The notes under the pieces are model-generated. The model searched no databases and had not been told where the DNA came from. It saw nothing but the letters and a program-made list of their open reading frames with translations. DNA of 64,000 bases from positions 1-64,000 of the forward strand of contig NZ_SHLX01000041.1 in NCBI RefSeq assembly GCF_004764705.1. The letters are read 5' to 3'. The first letter of the stretch is position 1. Each line of letters starts with the position of its first letter. The stretch comes from Paenibacillus cymbidii (lineage in GTDB: Bacteria > Bacillota > Bacilli > Paenibacillales > NBRC-103111). Below, one piece after another: positions 51,917 through 60,667 of this stretch. A program made the position numbers and the translations under genes.

Positions 51917-52654
51917 TCAGCGGTCCTTTCCATTTTTCAGGAAACGATTGATATCGTTTACATGTTTGGCGGTGATGATCTGCGGTCGTGTAATTCCGGC
52001 TCCGATGACGACGGCGTACGCCCCCAGCGACATGGCTTTGACGGCGTTGGCGCCATCCCAGAACCGTCCTTCCGCAATGACGGGAATATCGATTTTATCC
52101 ACGAGCGCGGATACCAGGTCGAAGTCGGGCTGCTGCAATTCGATGGGCACATTCGTTAAACGATTGCGGGTTTGTTCGGTATATCCGGACAAGGTCGTGG
52201 CTACCAGGTCCGCACCCGCACGGGCAGCGGCGATCCCTTCTTCCACGGTAGACACATCGGCCATCAGCAAAATATTGAACCGGTTCTTGCTATCGTAGAT
52301 GAATTGTTCGGTCGTTTTGCCGTCCGGTTTGGCGGCTTGCGTGCCGTCCACTGCGACGATTTCGGCTCCCGCTTCTACGACCTTGGCTACTTCTGCGAGC
52401 GTGGGCGTAATATAGCAAGGGCAATTCGGATACACTTGTTTGATAATGCCGATCACAGGTACCGTTACCGTTTGTTTGACCGCGCGAATATCTGCCTCAG
52501 TATTGATTCTGACGCCAACGGCGCCGCCCGTTTGGGCTGCCAGCGCCAATCTGGCCATAATCGGCGAACCGTACATCGGTTCGTCGGGCTGCGCCTGACA
52601 GGATACGATCAAGCCTCGCTGCAACAGTTCCATTTTCAATGCGGACTCCTCCAT
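51917..52654 (-). CDS. nanE: N-acylglucosamine-6-phosphate 2-epimerase
   Basis: About 245 residues. The start is uncertain: ATG 52654, TTG 52639 (six bases after GGAGGAG) or ATG 52633. Conserved text RGLIVSCQAQPDEPMYG, GAVGVRIN, VAVDGT, ADVSTVEEG and VIAEGRFWDG is diagnostic for NanE, a TIM-barrel enzyme that converts ManNAc-6-P to GlcNAc-6-P. No lyase or uptake system for sialic acid is in the window, so the pair may serve recycling. Confidence 0.92.
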   Translation of the reverse strand: MEESALKMELLQRGLIVSCQAQPDEPMYGSPIMARLALAAQTGGAVGVRINTEADIRAVKQTVTVPVIGIIKQVYPNCPCYITPTLAEVAKVVEAGAEIVAVDGTQAAKPDGKTTEQFIYDSKNRFNILLMADVSTVEEGIAAARAGADLVATTLSGYTEQTRNRLTNVPIELQQPDFDLVSALVDKIDIPVIAEGRFWDGANAVKAMSLGAYAVVIGAGITRPQIITAKHVNDINRFLKNGKDR

Positions 52655-52817
52655 TTCTCTTGTCACCTTTAAACGTAATCTTCTATTTTTTCGAAGAAAT
52701 GGTGCCGTCAACTAAAGACGGCGCGGCCGTATCTTCTCACGCTATCACTGTAATGCATCGCCGACAGGGAAATAAGTTTGAAAAAAAACCAAACTATATG
52801 AAAAAGTGAATGCCCGT

Positions 52818-52847
52818 TACAATGGGGGTGTGTAGAACGGGTTCTAC
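52818..52847 (+). promoter_or_regulatory. -10 box and palindromic operator of the organosulfur module
   Basis: TACAAT at 52818-52823 is followed by the palindrome GTAGAAC-GG-GTTCTAC at 52832-52847, placed over the expected transcript start. A repressor site here would control the binding protein and sulfatase genes. The regulator is not known; the local two-component protein is one candidate. Confidence 0.5.
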
Positions 52848-52879
52848 CAAAAATCGATGCATACAGGGGGAATATGAGC

Positions 52880-53974
52880 ATGAAAGCAAAAGTCAGATTG
52901 CGATTTACAGCAGGCTTTCTCGTCTTGTGTCTGACGGCGGCACTTGCCGCGTGCGGCGGCAAGCCGTCCGGAGAAGCGGCGAACAGCACGGGAACGAATT
53001 CGCCGTCACCCGCGACAACGGCGGATAACAAGACGAAGCCGCCAATCGCCAAAATCAATGTCGCCTACATGCCCGACGTGAACGGCGTACCGCCGATCGT
53101 TCTGGGGGAAGAGAAAGGATATTTCAAAGAATACGGGCTGGAAGTGAACGCCGTTAAATTTTTGAGCGGCCCGCCGGAGTTTCAGGCGATGGCGGCACGG
53201 GACATCGACATTGCGGTTATTGGGCCCGGCGCAACGTTTCTCGCCGCTCAGGGACAAGGGAAAATAATCGCTTTGACCAGTCTCGGATTCGGGGACAGAG
53301 TGCTTGCCACGAAAAAATCCGGCATTAAAGCGTTCAAGGACTTGAAAGGAAAAACAGTCGGAACGCCCAAAGGCACCTCAGGGGAAATGATCTTGAATCT
53401 CGGCCTGGAGAAAGCCGGGTTGTCGCCGTCCGACGTGAATGTCGTCAATATGGACGTGGCCGGGGCGGTATCCGCTTTTGTCGCCAATAAAGTCGATGCT
53501 GTCGCGATTTGGTCGCCATACACAGATGAAATCGAAAAGCAGGTCGGCAAAGACAATTTCGTGGAAGTGGGAGGCAGCAAGTCGTTCTATCCCGACTATG
53601 TATTCCCGGGAGCCTGGGTCGTGCAGCCGAAATTTCTGGAGGAGAAGCGCGATGTAGTGGAACGTTTCTTCAAAGCATGGGTGAAAGCGAACGATTATCA
53701 CATCAAAAACCTTGACGAATCGGTCAAGCTGGTGGCCAAATATACGCAAGTTCCGGAAGACTCGCTGCGCAGTCAGCTTGCCAATATGGAATGGATCGAC
53801 TCCGCCAAACAAGCGGCCCAGTTCCAGGACGGAACGATCATCAAATGGTACGACCATTTGGTGGAGCTGTTCGTGAAGAATGAAAAGATGACAAAAGCCG
53901 TACCCGCGAGCGAGTTTATCGACACGGAGCTGTTCCCTAAAATCGTCAAGGAGCTAGAGGCGGAGGCCAAATGA
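52880..53974 (+). CDS. NMT1/SsuA-like substrate-binding lipoprotein (nitrate/sulfonate/taurine class)
   Basis: 364 residues from ATG 52880, nine bases after GGGGG; ATG 52874 is too close. Signal with lipobox LAAC. Mature text KINVAYMPDVNGVPPIVLGE and FLSGPPEFQAMAARDIDIAV fits the SsuA/TauA/ThiY class rather than sugar binding. The stop overlaps the sulfatase ATG, so the two are made together. The permease and ATPase of the same class lie on the other strand at 57.7-59.3 kb. Confidence 0.9.
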   Translation: MKAKVRLRFTAGFLVLCLTAALAACGGKPSGEAANSTGTNSPSPATTADNKTKPPIAKINVAYMPDVNGVPPIVLGEEKGYFKEYGLEVNAVKFLSGPPEFQAMAARDIDIAVIGPGATFLAAQGQGKIIALTSLGFGDRVLATKKSGIKAFKDLKGKTVGTPKGTSGEMILNLGLEKAGLSPSDVNVVNMDVAGAVSAFVANKVDAVAIWSPYTDEIEKQVGKDNFVEVGGSKSFYPDYVFPGAWVVQPKFLEEKRDVVERFFKAWVKANDYHIKNLDESVKLVAKYTQVPEDSLRSQLANMEWIDSAKQAAQFQDGTIIKWYDHLVELFVKNEKMTKAVPASEFIDTELFPKIVKELEAEAK

Positions 53975-55407
53975 GAATCATTTATTTCGACATCGATTCG
54001 TTGAGACCGGATCATATGGGCTGTTACGGGTATCCGCGCAACACGACGCCGAACATTGACAATATCGCCTCCCAGGGGGTAAGGTTTAACCGTCAATACT
54101 GTGCCGCCTCGCCTTGCGTGCCGTCGCGTGCCAGCTTCATGACCGGGCGGTTTGCGATCAATCATGGAGCGCTCACCCATTGGGGACCGGGCAGCGAATT
54201 GTACTACCCTGACGGCGATCCTCATTCCGGGGAGTATCCGTTCTTCACTCGCTACTTGCGCGAAGCGGGCTACAAGGCAATCACGTTCTCGAGCTTTGGC
54301 GACCGTCATAAAGCGTGGTGGTATTTTGCCGGATGGAACGAGATCCATACGCATACGCTCAAATGCGGCAATGAAGACGCGAACGAAGTGGCGGAGCACG
54401 TTATTCCTTGGCTAAAGCAGCATGGCACAGAGGACAACTATTTTCTGCATATCCAATTTTGGGATCCGCACGGCTTCTATACGTGTCCCGACGAATATGC
54501 GAATCAGTTTCAAGGCCAGCCGACCAGCGAATTCCCCGATGAGGCGACGATCGCACAGCACAGAAGCATGTCGCATCCGCGATCGGCAACGTTCCTGCAA
54601 TGGTCGCGGGACATCCCAATTCCGCAGAAAATGCCCTACGAGCTGAACAATCGCGACGATTTTGTCCGTTTAATCAACGGATATGACGGCGGCATCCGTT
54701 ATGCCGACCATCATATCGGGCAGATCATGCAAACGTTCCGCGAGCTGGGAATCGAAGAGGAAGTGTGCATCATCGTCAGCGCCGACCACGGCGAATCGTT
54801 CGGCGAACAAGGTATTTACATGGAGCATGGCATGGCGACCGAGTCGGTGCACCATTTGCCGCTGATCATCAAAATTCCCGGCGTTACGTCGCCCGGCCAA
54901 ATCGTGGACGATTTCGTTTATAACGTCGATTTGATCGGTACGTTGACGGAGTTGGTCGGACTCGACATCCCGCAAGGGTGGGACGGCCAGTCTTTTTTGC
55001 CGGTGCTGCGCGGACAAACGTGGCAAGGCAGAGATTACCTCGTGCTGGAACACGGCCTGTTCGCTTGCCAGCGGGCGGTATGCGATCGACGTTGGTACTT
55101 TATCCGTACGTATCACGAAGGCCTCTACGAATTCGACCCTGTGGTGCTGTATGATATGGAAAACGATCCGCATCAGACGGCCAACGTGGCGGCCGAGCAT
55201 CCGGATATCGTGCAGCTGATGGATCACCGCCTCTCGGCTTGGCTGCAGGATAATGCCAGAAAGCACGGTCACATTGTGGATCCGATGCAGGAAGTAATCC
55301 GAACCGGACCTTTCCGTTACATGCAGCCGCATACGTGGGTCGGGCGATTGCGCCAAGAAGGCTGGGATAAACAGGCCGATGACTTGCAAAAATATATAAC
55401 GATATGA
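53971..55407 (+). CDS. Sulfatase (alkaline phosphatase superfamily, Cys-type)
   Basis: 478 residues. Metal ligands in YFDIDSLRPDHMGCYG; the signature CVPSRASFMTGR has C49 as the residue converted to formylglycine; SADHGESFGE carries more metal ligands. No signal peptide, so it is cytosolic and would hydrolyse imported sulfate esters or related substrates. A maturase or formylglycine-generating enzyme is needed and none is in this window. Phosphonate monoester hydrolases share the same layout. Confidence 0.92.
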   Translation: MRIIYFDIDSLRPDHMGCYGYPRNTTPNIDNIASQGVRFNRQYCAASPCVPSRASFMTGRFAINHGALTHWGPGSELYYPDGDPHSGEYPFFTRYLREAGYKAITFSSFGDRHKAWWYFAGWNEIHTHTLKCGNEDANEVAEHVIPWLKQHGTEDNYFLHIQFWDPHGFYTCPDEYANQFQGQPTSEFPDEATIAQHRSMSHPRSATFLQWSRDIPIPQKMPYELNNRDDFVRLINGYDGGIRYADHHIGQIMQTFRELGIEEEVCIIVSADHGESFGEQGIYMEHGMATESVHHLPLIIKIPGVTSPGQIVDDFVYNVDLIGTLTELVGLDIPQGWDGQSFLPVLRGQTWQGRDYLVLEHGLFACQRAVCDRRWYFIRTYHEGLYEFDPVVLYDMENDPHQTANVAAEHPDIVQLMDHRLSAWLQDNARKHGHIVDPMQEVIRTGPFRYMQPHTWVGRLRQEGWDKQADDLQKYITI

Positions 55408-55412
55408 TCATA

Positions 55413-55456
55413 ACGACGGCAATAGGCGGGAGAAGAGTTTCTCCGCCTATTGTCGT
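55413..55456 (+). other. Strong stem-loop between sulfatase and kinase genes
   Basis: A perfect 9-bp stem AATAGGCGG and CCGCCTATT, extended across a 3-nt bulge by ACGAC and GTCGT. There is no T-run. It may partly terminate transcription or stabilise the sulfatase message. Confidence 0.6.
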
Positions 55457-55467
55457 TCCTTGCATGA

Positions 55468-56994
55468 ATGCGGGTGAAGCGGATGACGGTGCTGTTGATA
55501 TTCGTGATGGCTGCGGCCATCACCTTGTTTATTATGAAAGCGCGCAATCCTTCCGCTTATTGGATGGCGCTTGTGCTGCTGGGCTGGTTTTTGAGCATGG
55601 CGGGGCTTGTCTTATTCCTCGCCAAATACGGCGGGTTTTATTATAAAGTCAATCAGGTGCTGTTCTTCACCGACGATATCCGTAACTGGCTGCTCCATTC
55701 TCCGCTGTCGATCGGAGGAGTGAGCCGGATGATTTCTATCGGCCGCTCCCTGTTTATTTTCAGCCTGCTCGGGCTGTCCATTTCCTTGTATTATTACAAG
55801 CCGTTCAGAGAAGGGTGGAAATGGTATGTGCTGAGCGCCATTTTTCCGCTTGGCAATGTGTTCTTCTATGAGCCGGTTGTGTATAAACGCGCACTGGGCA
55901 TGCTCGACCGCGAATTCACTTATACGATCGGCTGGCTTACCCGCGGCTGGTTGATCGCATCGGCGGCGGTGGCGATCGCCCTGCTGCTGATGCGGTATAA
56001 ACGGACGACGGTCCATTGGATCAAAAAACAGCTTCAATCCATCCTGCTCGGCGTTTTTTCGCTTGTGCTGTTTTATTTTTACCTCGGGTTTATGGGACCG
56101 TTGCAAGTTTTCGATGTTCGTACGTATTACGTGCTATATTCCGACTTTTCCAATTTCAATCCGCCGCTGAAGCTGTTCGAATGGTATTTGAGCATCGGGC
56201 TGACCGGTATCTCATCCTTGACCGGGATTATTGCCATCTGGAAATATACCAAAATCGAGAAGCAGCTTGGCAATGCCGATCTGCAGCTGGACAGAAAGCT
56301 GAAGACGGCCAACATGGGCGCCAAAGTGTTTACTCATGCGATTAAAAATCAGCTGCTCATGATCCAGCTCCTGATTCGGCAGGTACAGGAGCCGAAGGAC
56401 TCCTCATCGGAAGAAGGGCGGAGAAAGGAACAGCTGGACAAGGTATCGGAAATTGTCAATCAAACGCTGTACAGGCTGGATCAGCTGTACAATTCGTTTA
56501 AAACGTCGCAGCTCCAGCTGCGGACGGTATCCATCCAGCACGTTATCGGCAAATCCTTGAACCGGCTCGGCATCATCCCCGGGCATGTGACGCTGCAATG
56601 CACGTTGCCGGAAGAAGAAATTACGATTCTTGCGGACGAAGCCCATTTAACGGAAGCGCTTTACAATTTGATCGTCAACGCGCTCGAGGCGATGCCGGAG
56701 GATCGTCCTGGAGAGCTGCGGATCGTTTCCCACGTGGAGAGGAATTGGCTCATCGTCAACGTCGCCGACAACGGCTCGGGTATCCCGCATGACCAGTTGG
56801 AAGCGATCTTCGACCCCTTTTTTACAAGCAAAAACACGACGAGAAACTGGGGGGTAGGACTGTCCTACGCCAGGCAGGTCGTACAAGGTCATTTCGGCCG
56901 CATTCAGGCAGAAAGCAAGTTGGGGGTCGGCAGCGAGTTCCATATGCTGCTTCCCGTCTATTACGTGGAAAAAGGAGGAGATTCGGATGAATAA
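55468..56994 (+). CDS. Multi-span sensor histidine kinase
   Basis: 508 residues. About eight hydrophobic segments fill the first 270 residues. The dimerisation motif THAIKNQLLMIQLLIRQV has likely phosphoacceptor H290, followed by the ATPase domain with NLIVNALEAMPE, VADNGSGIP and NWGVGLSYARQVV. The layout resembles NatK/YvcQ-like kinases. It overlaps the regulator start by eight bases. Its place between sulfatase and transporter suggests sensing a sulfur source; the ligand is unknown. A start at ATG 55483 is also possible. Confidence 0.88.
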   Translation: MRVKRMTVLLIFVMAAAITLFIMKARNPSAYWMALVLLGWFLSMAGLVLFLAKYGGFYYKVNQVLFFTDDIRNWLLHSPLSIGGVSRMISIGRSLFIFSLLGLSISLYYYKPFREGWKWYVLSAIFPLGNVFFYEPVVYKRALGMLDREFTYTIGWLTRGWLIASAAVAIALLLMRYKRTTVHWIKKQLQSILLGVFSLVLFYFYLGFMGPLQVFDVRTYYVLYSDFSNFNPPLKLFEWYLSIGLTGISSLTGIIAIWKYTKIEKQLGNADLQLDRKLKTANMGAKVFTHAIKNQLLMIQLLIRQVQEPKDSSSEEGRRKEQLDKVSEIVNQTLYRLDQLYNSFKTSQLQLRTVSIQHVIGKSLNRLGIIPGHVTLQCTLPEEEITILADEAHLTEALYNLIVNALEAMPEDRPGELRIVSHVERNWLIVNVADNGSGIPHDQLEAIFDPFFTSKNTTRNWGVGLSYARQVVQGHFGRIQAESKLGVGSEFHMLLPVYYVEKGGDSDE

Positions 56995-57679
56995 ACCTGT
57001 GCGCGTCTTCGTTGCCGAAGATTTGGATGTGCTGCGGAATTATTATAGTCAATTGATCGTCAAGCAACCGGATATGGTGCTGGCCGGCCAAGCTTCCAGC
57101 GGCAAACGGACGCTGGAAATGGCGGAGGCAAACGAGGTCGACGTTGTATTGATGGACATCGAGATGGATTACAAGCATGACGGCATCATGACGGCGCTTG
57201 CCTTGTTCCGTATGCATCCCGGAATAAAAATTATTTTCCTGACGGTTCACGAGGATGATGAAACGGTATTTCGCGCTTTCGAGACGGATGCGGTCGACTA
57301 TATAACGAAAACGGCTTCCGACGAGGAAATCGTGCGCAGCATTCGCCGCGCTCATGAAGGCATCTCGCAAATCCGGCCGGCGATCGCCGGCAAGGTGAAG
57401 GGCGAATTTACCCGCATCCGCCGGAACGAAGAAATCTTGTTTCAGGCGATGCTTCTTTTGACGCAGTTGACGCGTACGGAAATGGATATTCTCGATTTGC
57501 TGCTGAAGGAACATAAGGTGGCGGAAATTGCGCAGATCCGGCAAGTCGAAATGTCGACGCTGAAGTCGCAAATCAACATTATTTTGAAAAAATTCGACCG
57601 GAGAAGAACGAAGGAGGTTGTCGCTCTGCTCCGGGATCTGAACCTTGAGCCATTGATTCAAAAAGTGCGGGGCTGCTAG
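56987..57679 (+). CDS. Response regulator (NarL/LuxR-like)
   Basis: 230 residues. Receiver with D12, phosphoacceptor D57 in VVLMDIEMDYKHDG, and DYITKTASDEE carrying the conserved Lys. The C-terminal helix-turn-helix LTRTEMDILDLLLKEHKVAE and STLKSQINIILKKF is NarL-type. Partner of the kinase that overlaps its start; GGAGGAG precedes the ATG. Likely targets are the adjoining transporter genes. Confidence 0.9.
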   Translation: MNKPVRVFVAEDLDVLRNYYSQLIVKQPDMVLAGQASSGKRTLEMAEANEVDVVLMDIEMDYKHDGIMTALALFRMHPGIKIIFLTVHEDDETVFRAFETDAVDYITKTASDEEIVRSIRRAHEGISQIRPAIAGKVKGEFTRIRRNEEILFQAMLLLTQLTRTEMDILDLLLKEHKVAEIAQIRQVEMSTLKSQINIILKKFDRRRTKEVVALLRDLNLEPLIQKVRGC

Positions 57680-57707
57680 GGAAGCGGGACTCCAAGCGGG
57701 CGCGGAG

Positions 57708-58541
57708 TTATTTGGCGATTTCCAAATATTCTTTGTATACCTTGGACCATATTTCGTTTTTGATGCGGATAAATCGTTCGTCCAGCTTGGTCGCCTGATC
57801 GCGCGGGTAAGGGATATCGACAGGCACGATTTCTTTGATCCTTCCGGGGCGTGCACTCATGATAACGACCCGCTGGGCGAGCAACACCGCTTCTTCGACA
57901 TCGTGCGTGATGAAGAAGCACGTTTTTTTCTCCGCCGCCCACGTTTTGAGCAGCTCTTCCTGCAGTTGGGCGCGCGTTTGTGCGTCCAGCGCTCCGAAAG
58001 GCTCGTCCATCAGCAGCACATCCGGCTGTACCGCATACGCCCGGGCAATAGCTACGCGTTGCTTCATGCCCCCCGACAGCTCCTTCGGATAGGCATGGGC
58101 AAAATCTTTCAGTCCGACGAGCTCGATGTAGGTTTTCGCCTTCTCCCGTCTTTCCTGTTTGCCAAGCCCTCTGAGCTTCAAGCCGAATTCGACGTTTTTC
58201 TGTACGGTTTTCCAGGGGAACAAGGCGTATTGCTGGAAGATGACGCCACGATCCTTGCCCGGCCCCTTTACTTCCTCGCCGTCAACGGCAACCGAACCGG
58301 CCGATTTGCTTTCCAAACCGGCGATGATGTTGAGCAGCGTCGTTTTGCCGCAGCCGCTTGGTCCGACGACACAAACGAATTCGTTGCGGAATATGGACAA
58401 GTTCGTTTGTTCCAAAGCAACAACGTCCCCGCTGCTTCCGGTGTATATTTTGGACAAATTGGCAATCTCGACTTTCGCAACCGGATCCGCCCCTGCTTGA
58501 CGATGCGAACCGTTTCCTATTCCTTGCGCAGTTCCTGCCAT
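57708..58541 (-). CDS. ABC transporter ATP-binding protein (SsuB/TauB class)
   Basis: 277 residues from ATG 58541, behind GAGAGGAGG; the start lies inside the end of the permease gene. Walker A GPSGCGKTT, Q-loop FQQYALFPW, signature LSGGMKQR, Walker B VLLMDEPFGALD and switch His in FFITHD are all present. It powers uptake with the permease encoded just upstream. The cognate binding protein is presumably the lipoprotein at 52.9 kb. Confidence 0.94.
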   Translation of the reverse strand: MAGTAQGIGNGSHRQAGADPVAKVEIANLSKIYTGSSGDVVALEQTNLSIFRNEFVCVVGPSGCGKTTLLNIIAGLESKSAGSVAVDGEEVKGPGKDRGVIFQQYALFPWKTVQKNVEFGLKLRGLGKQERREKAKTYIELVGLKDFAHAYPKELSGGMKQRVAIARAYAVQPDVLLMDEPFGALDAQTRAQLQEELLKTWAAEKKTCFFITHDVEEAVLLAQRVVIMSARPGRIKEIVPVDIPYPRDQATKLDERFIRIKNEIWSKVYKEYLEIAK

Positions 58542-59287
58542 CCCGTCAGCCTCCTCTCCAAATAAAGAACCCCTTTGTCCATCAATAATCCGATGATTCC
58601 GATCACAATAATCCCGAGAATGACGAGTTCCATGCGGAAATACAAGCTGGCTTCCATGATCATGTTGCCGAGCCCTTTGGATGCGCCGGTCAATTCGGCG
58701 GCTACCAATGTCGTCCAAGCGCTGGCCAGTCCGAGCCGAACGCCGACCAGAATGTAAGGAAACGAAGCGGGAACGACGACTTCGAAGAAAATGTCTTTAT
58801 CATTTGCACCAAGCACTCTTGCCGCTTTAATCAAGGTGGGGTCGACATTGCGTACGCCCTGAAAAATCGAAATGACCATAATCAGGAACGTCGCGACGAA
58901 GATGACTGAAATTTTGGCCGATTCGCCTATTCCTTGCGTCACGATCACGAGCGGAATGAGCGCAATCGGAGGAATGGTACGGAAAAATTGAATCCACGGT
59001 TCAATCAACGATCGGACGAGCGGGTACCATCCCATCAGAAAAGCGACCGGCAACGCGACGGATAAACCAAGCCCGAAGCCGCCCAATACGCGCATAATAC
59101 TCGCCCAGATGTTGGTCCACATTCTGCCGGACTGCGTTTCGGCAATAAACGCTTTTACAATGGTGACCGGATCGGCAATGATGCTTCCAATTGCGGAGAC
59201 ACTGGAAAGCAAATACCAGAGGATGATGCCGATCGCGATGGACATCGCCGTTATGGCGGTGCGGGGGAATCTCCACCTCTGCTCCAT
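58517..59287 (-). CDS. ABC transporter permease (SsuC/TauC class)
   Basis: 256 residues, about six membrane segments. The EAA loop reads LIKAARVLGANDKDIFFEVV followed by PASFPYILVGVRLGL, standard for the nitrate/sulfonate/taurine class. Its stop overlaps the ATPase start by 25 bases. Upstream, a palindrome TTGAA-N5-TTCAA (59366-59380) is a possible control site. Confidence 0.93.
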   Translation of the reverse strand: MEQRWRFPRTAITAMSIAIGIILWYLLSSVSAIGSIIADPVTIVKAFIAETQSGRMWTNIWASIMRVLGGFGLGLSVALPVAFLMGWYPLVRSLIEPWIQFFRTIPPIALIPLVIVTQGIGESAKISVIFVATFLIMVISIFQGVRNVDPTLIKAARVLGANDKDIFFEVVVPASFPYILVGVRLGLASAWTTLVAAELTGASKGLGNMIMEASLYFRMELVILGIIVIGIIGLLMDKGVLYLERRLTGWQELRKE

Positions 59288-59365
59288 ACTGGCTTCCCTT
59301 CTTTCGTATTTGAATTTGCTGATGATGCAAGTTCATTTTAATAAGATATTGCGCGGCGGAGTAGT

Positions 59366-59380
59366 TTGAACTATTTTCAA
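59366..59380. promoter_or_regulatory. Small palindrome upstream of the permease gene
   Basis: TTGAA-N5-TTCAA, about 80 bases before the permease start. Too short for a firm claim, but placed where a regulator would act. Confidence 0.3.
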
Positions 59381-59539
59381 CCTTTTCTGCCTGCGATTTG
59401 TCGCTTGCATTCGTTTTTCTAGGTTACGAAAACTTGCGTGTTTACGCGTGCGGACGTTTTATTTACTAATGAAAGGTAGCAAGGGTGTGTCGCATGGAAA
59501 TCCAGTGTATATCCAATAAAAAGAATAAAGGGACTGGAG

Positions 59540-59970
59540 ATGGAATTAGGATGGGTAATTCAATTAAGCCAAGAAGAACGCAAACATTTAGAACAACTGA
59601 TCAATAAAGTGAAAGTAGTCGGATATAAAATCAAACATGGGCATATGTTGCTGAAAGCCCATGAAGGTGAGGTTGGAGCGTGAAAAACAAACCAATTGCA
59701 GGAAGAAGTTAGACGGGGAGGCTGAAGCGAAACTGATCGCAATCACATGAGCCGGCCCTCGGAAGGCTGCAGCAGATGGTCGGTTCGGTTGCTCGCCGAT
59801 CGCTTGGTCGAACTGGAAATCGTAGATGAGATCTCGCATATGACCGTACAGCGCGCGATGAAAAAACAAACTGGCTGAAGAAACAATGGCGTATCCCGGA
59901 AGTTTCGGGGGAGTTTGTCGCTCGCATGGAGGACGTACCGGATGTCTATCAACGTCCCAGACCCTAAGCG
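59540..59970 (+). pseudogene. Decayed IS630-type transposase relic
   Basis: First fragment from ATG 59540 reads VIQLSQEERKHLEQLINK and ends at TGA 59681. After a shift the text RWSVRLLADRLVELEIVDEI resumes, and after another shift WLKKQWRIPEVSGEFVARME. This is the N-terminal half of an IS630-type protein of a different lineage from the intact copy at 48-49 kb. The DDE domain is absent. At least two frameshifts and one stop separate the pieces. Confidence 0.75.
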
Positions 59971-59991
59971 TCCCTTGGTCTGGTTGTTCGA

Positions 59992-60099
59992 ATGACGAAT
60001 AGTCTTTGGACTTTCGGTGGAAAGAATGGTTTTGATTACATTGCCGATATTCATAGGATTGGTAATCTTGTTGAGGAGGCTCTAAAGGAATTATCCTAA
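59992..60099 (+). CDS. Very short frame, probable gene fragment
   Basis: 35 codons from ATG 59992: SLWTFGGKNGFDYIADIHRI and GNLVEEALKELS. It has no clear ribosome site and lies directly after the IS relic. The composition is protein-like, so it may be the tail of a gene disrupted by the element. No family recognised. The stretch 60100-60290 that follows shows nothing. Confidence 0.25.
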   Translation: MTNSLWTFGGKNGFDYIADIHRIGNLVEEALKELS

Positions 60100-60301
60100 A
60101 GTCCATCAGTAATTGTAATGAGGAACGACAGTGCAAAGAACCAGGAACAGATTTCCGCTGCTGGAGACTATTCCTTTTTCATTAAGGACGGCGGGATAGT
60201 TTAAACAATACGACGAAATATTCTTGGGGGACACATCCCGGGAGATGTCGGCGCTTCTGGTCGTCGCTCAACTAACGGACAGTTTAGTTCGAACTGGAGG
60301 G

Positions 60302-60482
60302 ACGGAACTGAGTGCCGCTACCGGACGAAATAATAGGTGATAAGCCACTTAACGGAACTGAGCGCCGTTATTCAGCAAAAATGGTGCAAATGCGCCTGTT
60401 AACCGCCCAATAACGGCGCTGAGTTCCGTTGCGATGCGATTCATCGGGTTGTGCCCATAAATAAGGGCGCTGGGTTCCGCTA
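60302..60482. repeat. Family-2 intergenic repeats (GGAACT-type palindromes)
   Basis: Four units: 60302-60320 and 60349-60372 read ACGGAACTGAGCGCCGTTA or close to it; 60409-60430 and 60459-60482 are the reverse complement. The two inverted pairs could fold together. Unlike the family-1 hairpins at 15.6 and 26.1 kb. No gene lies between 60100 and 60667. Confidence 0.8.
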
Positions 60483-60604
60483 GCTTCCTCCACGTGTTTG
60501 AACAACGAAATTTGTAATGCACTCACGCGGAACTATCGTTTCCAATCCCAAAGTAAAGAAAGGCGAGTATTACGCTAACGGAGAACGATAGCTCGATTAA
60601 AAGA

Positions 60605-60649
60605 GCAGCAGTCCAGGACTTTATTTTCAAGTCCGAGGCTGCTGCTTTT
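60605..60649 (-). terminator. Terminator of the GH88 gene, possibly bidirectional
   Basis: Stem GCAGCAG and CTGCTGC, with inner GGACTT and AAGTCC. A T-run follows on the + strand and UUUU on the - strand, 19 bases after the GH88 stop. Confidence 0.8.
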
Positions 60650-60667
60650 CCGTGTCAACTCAAAAAA

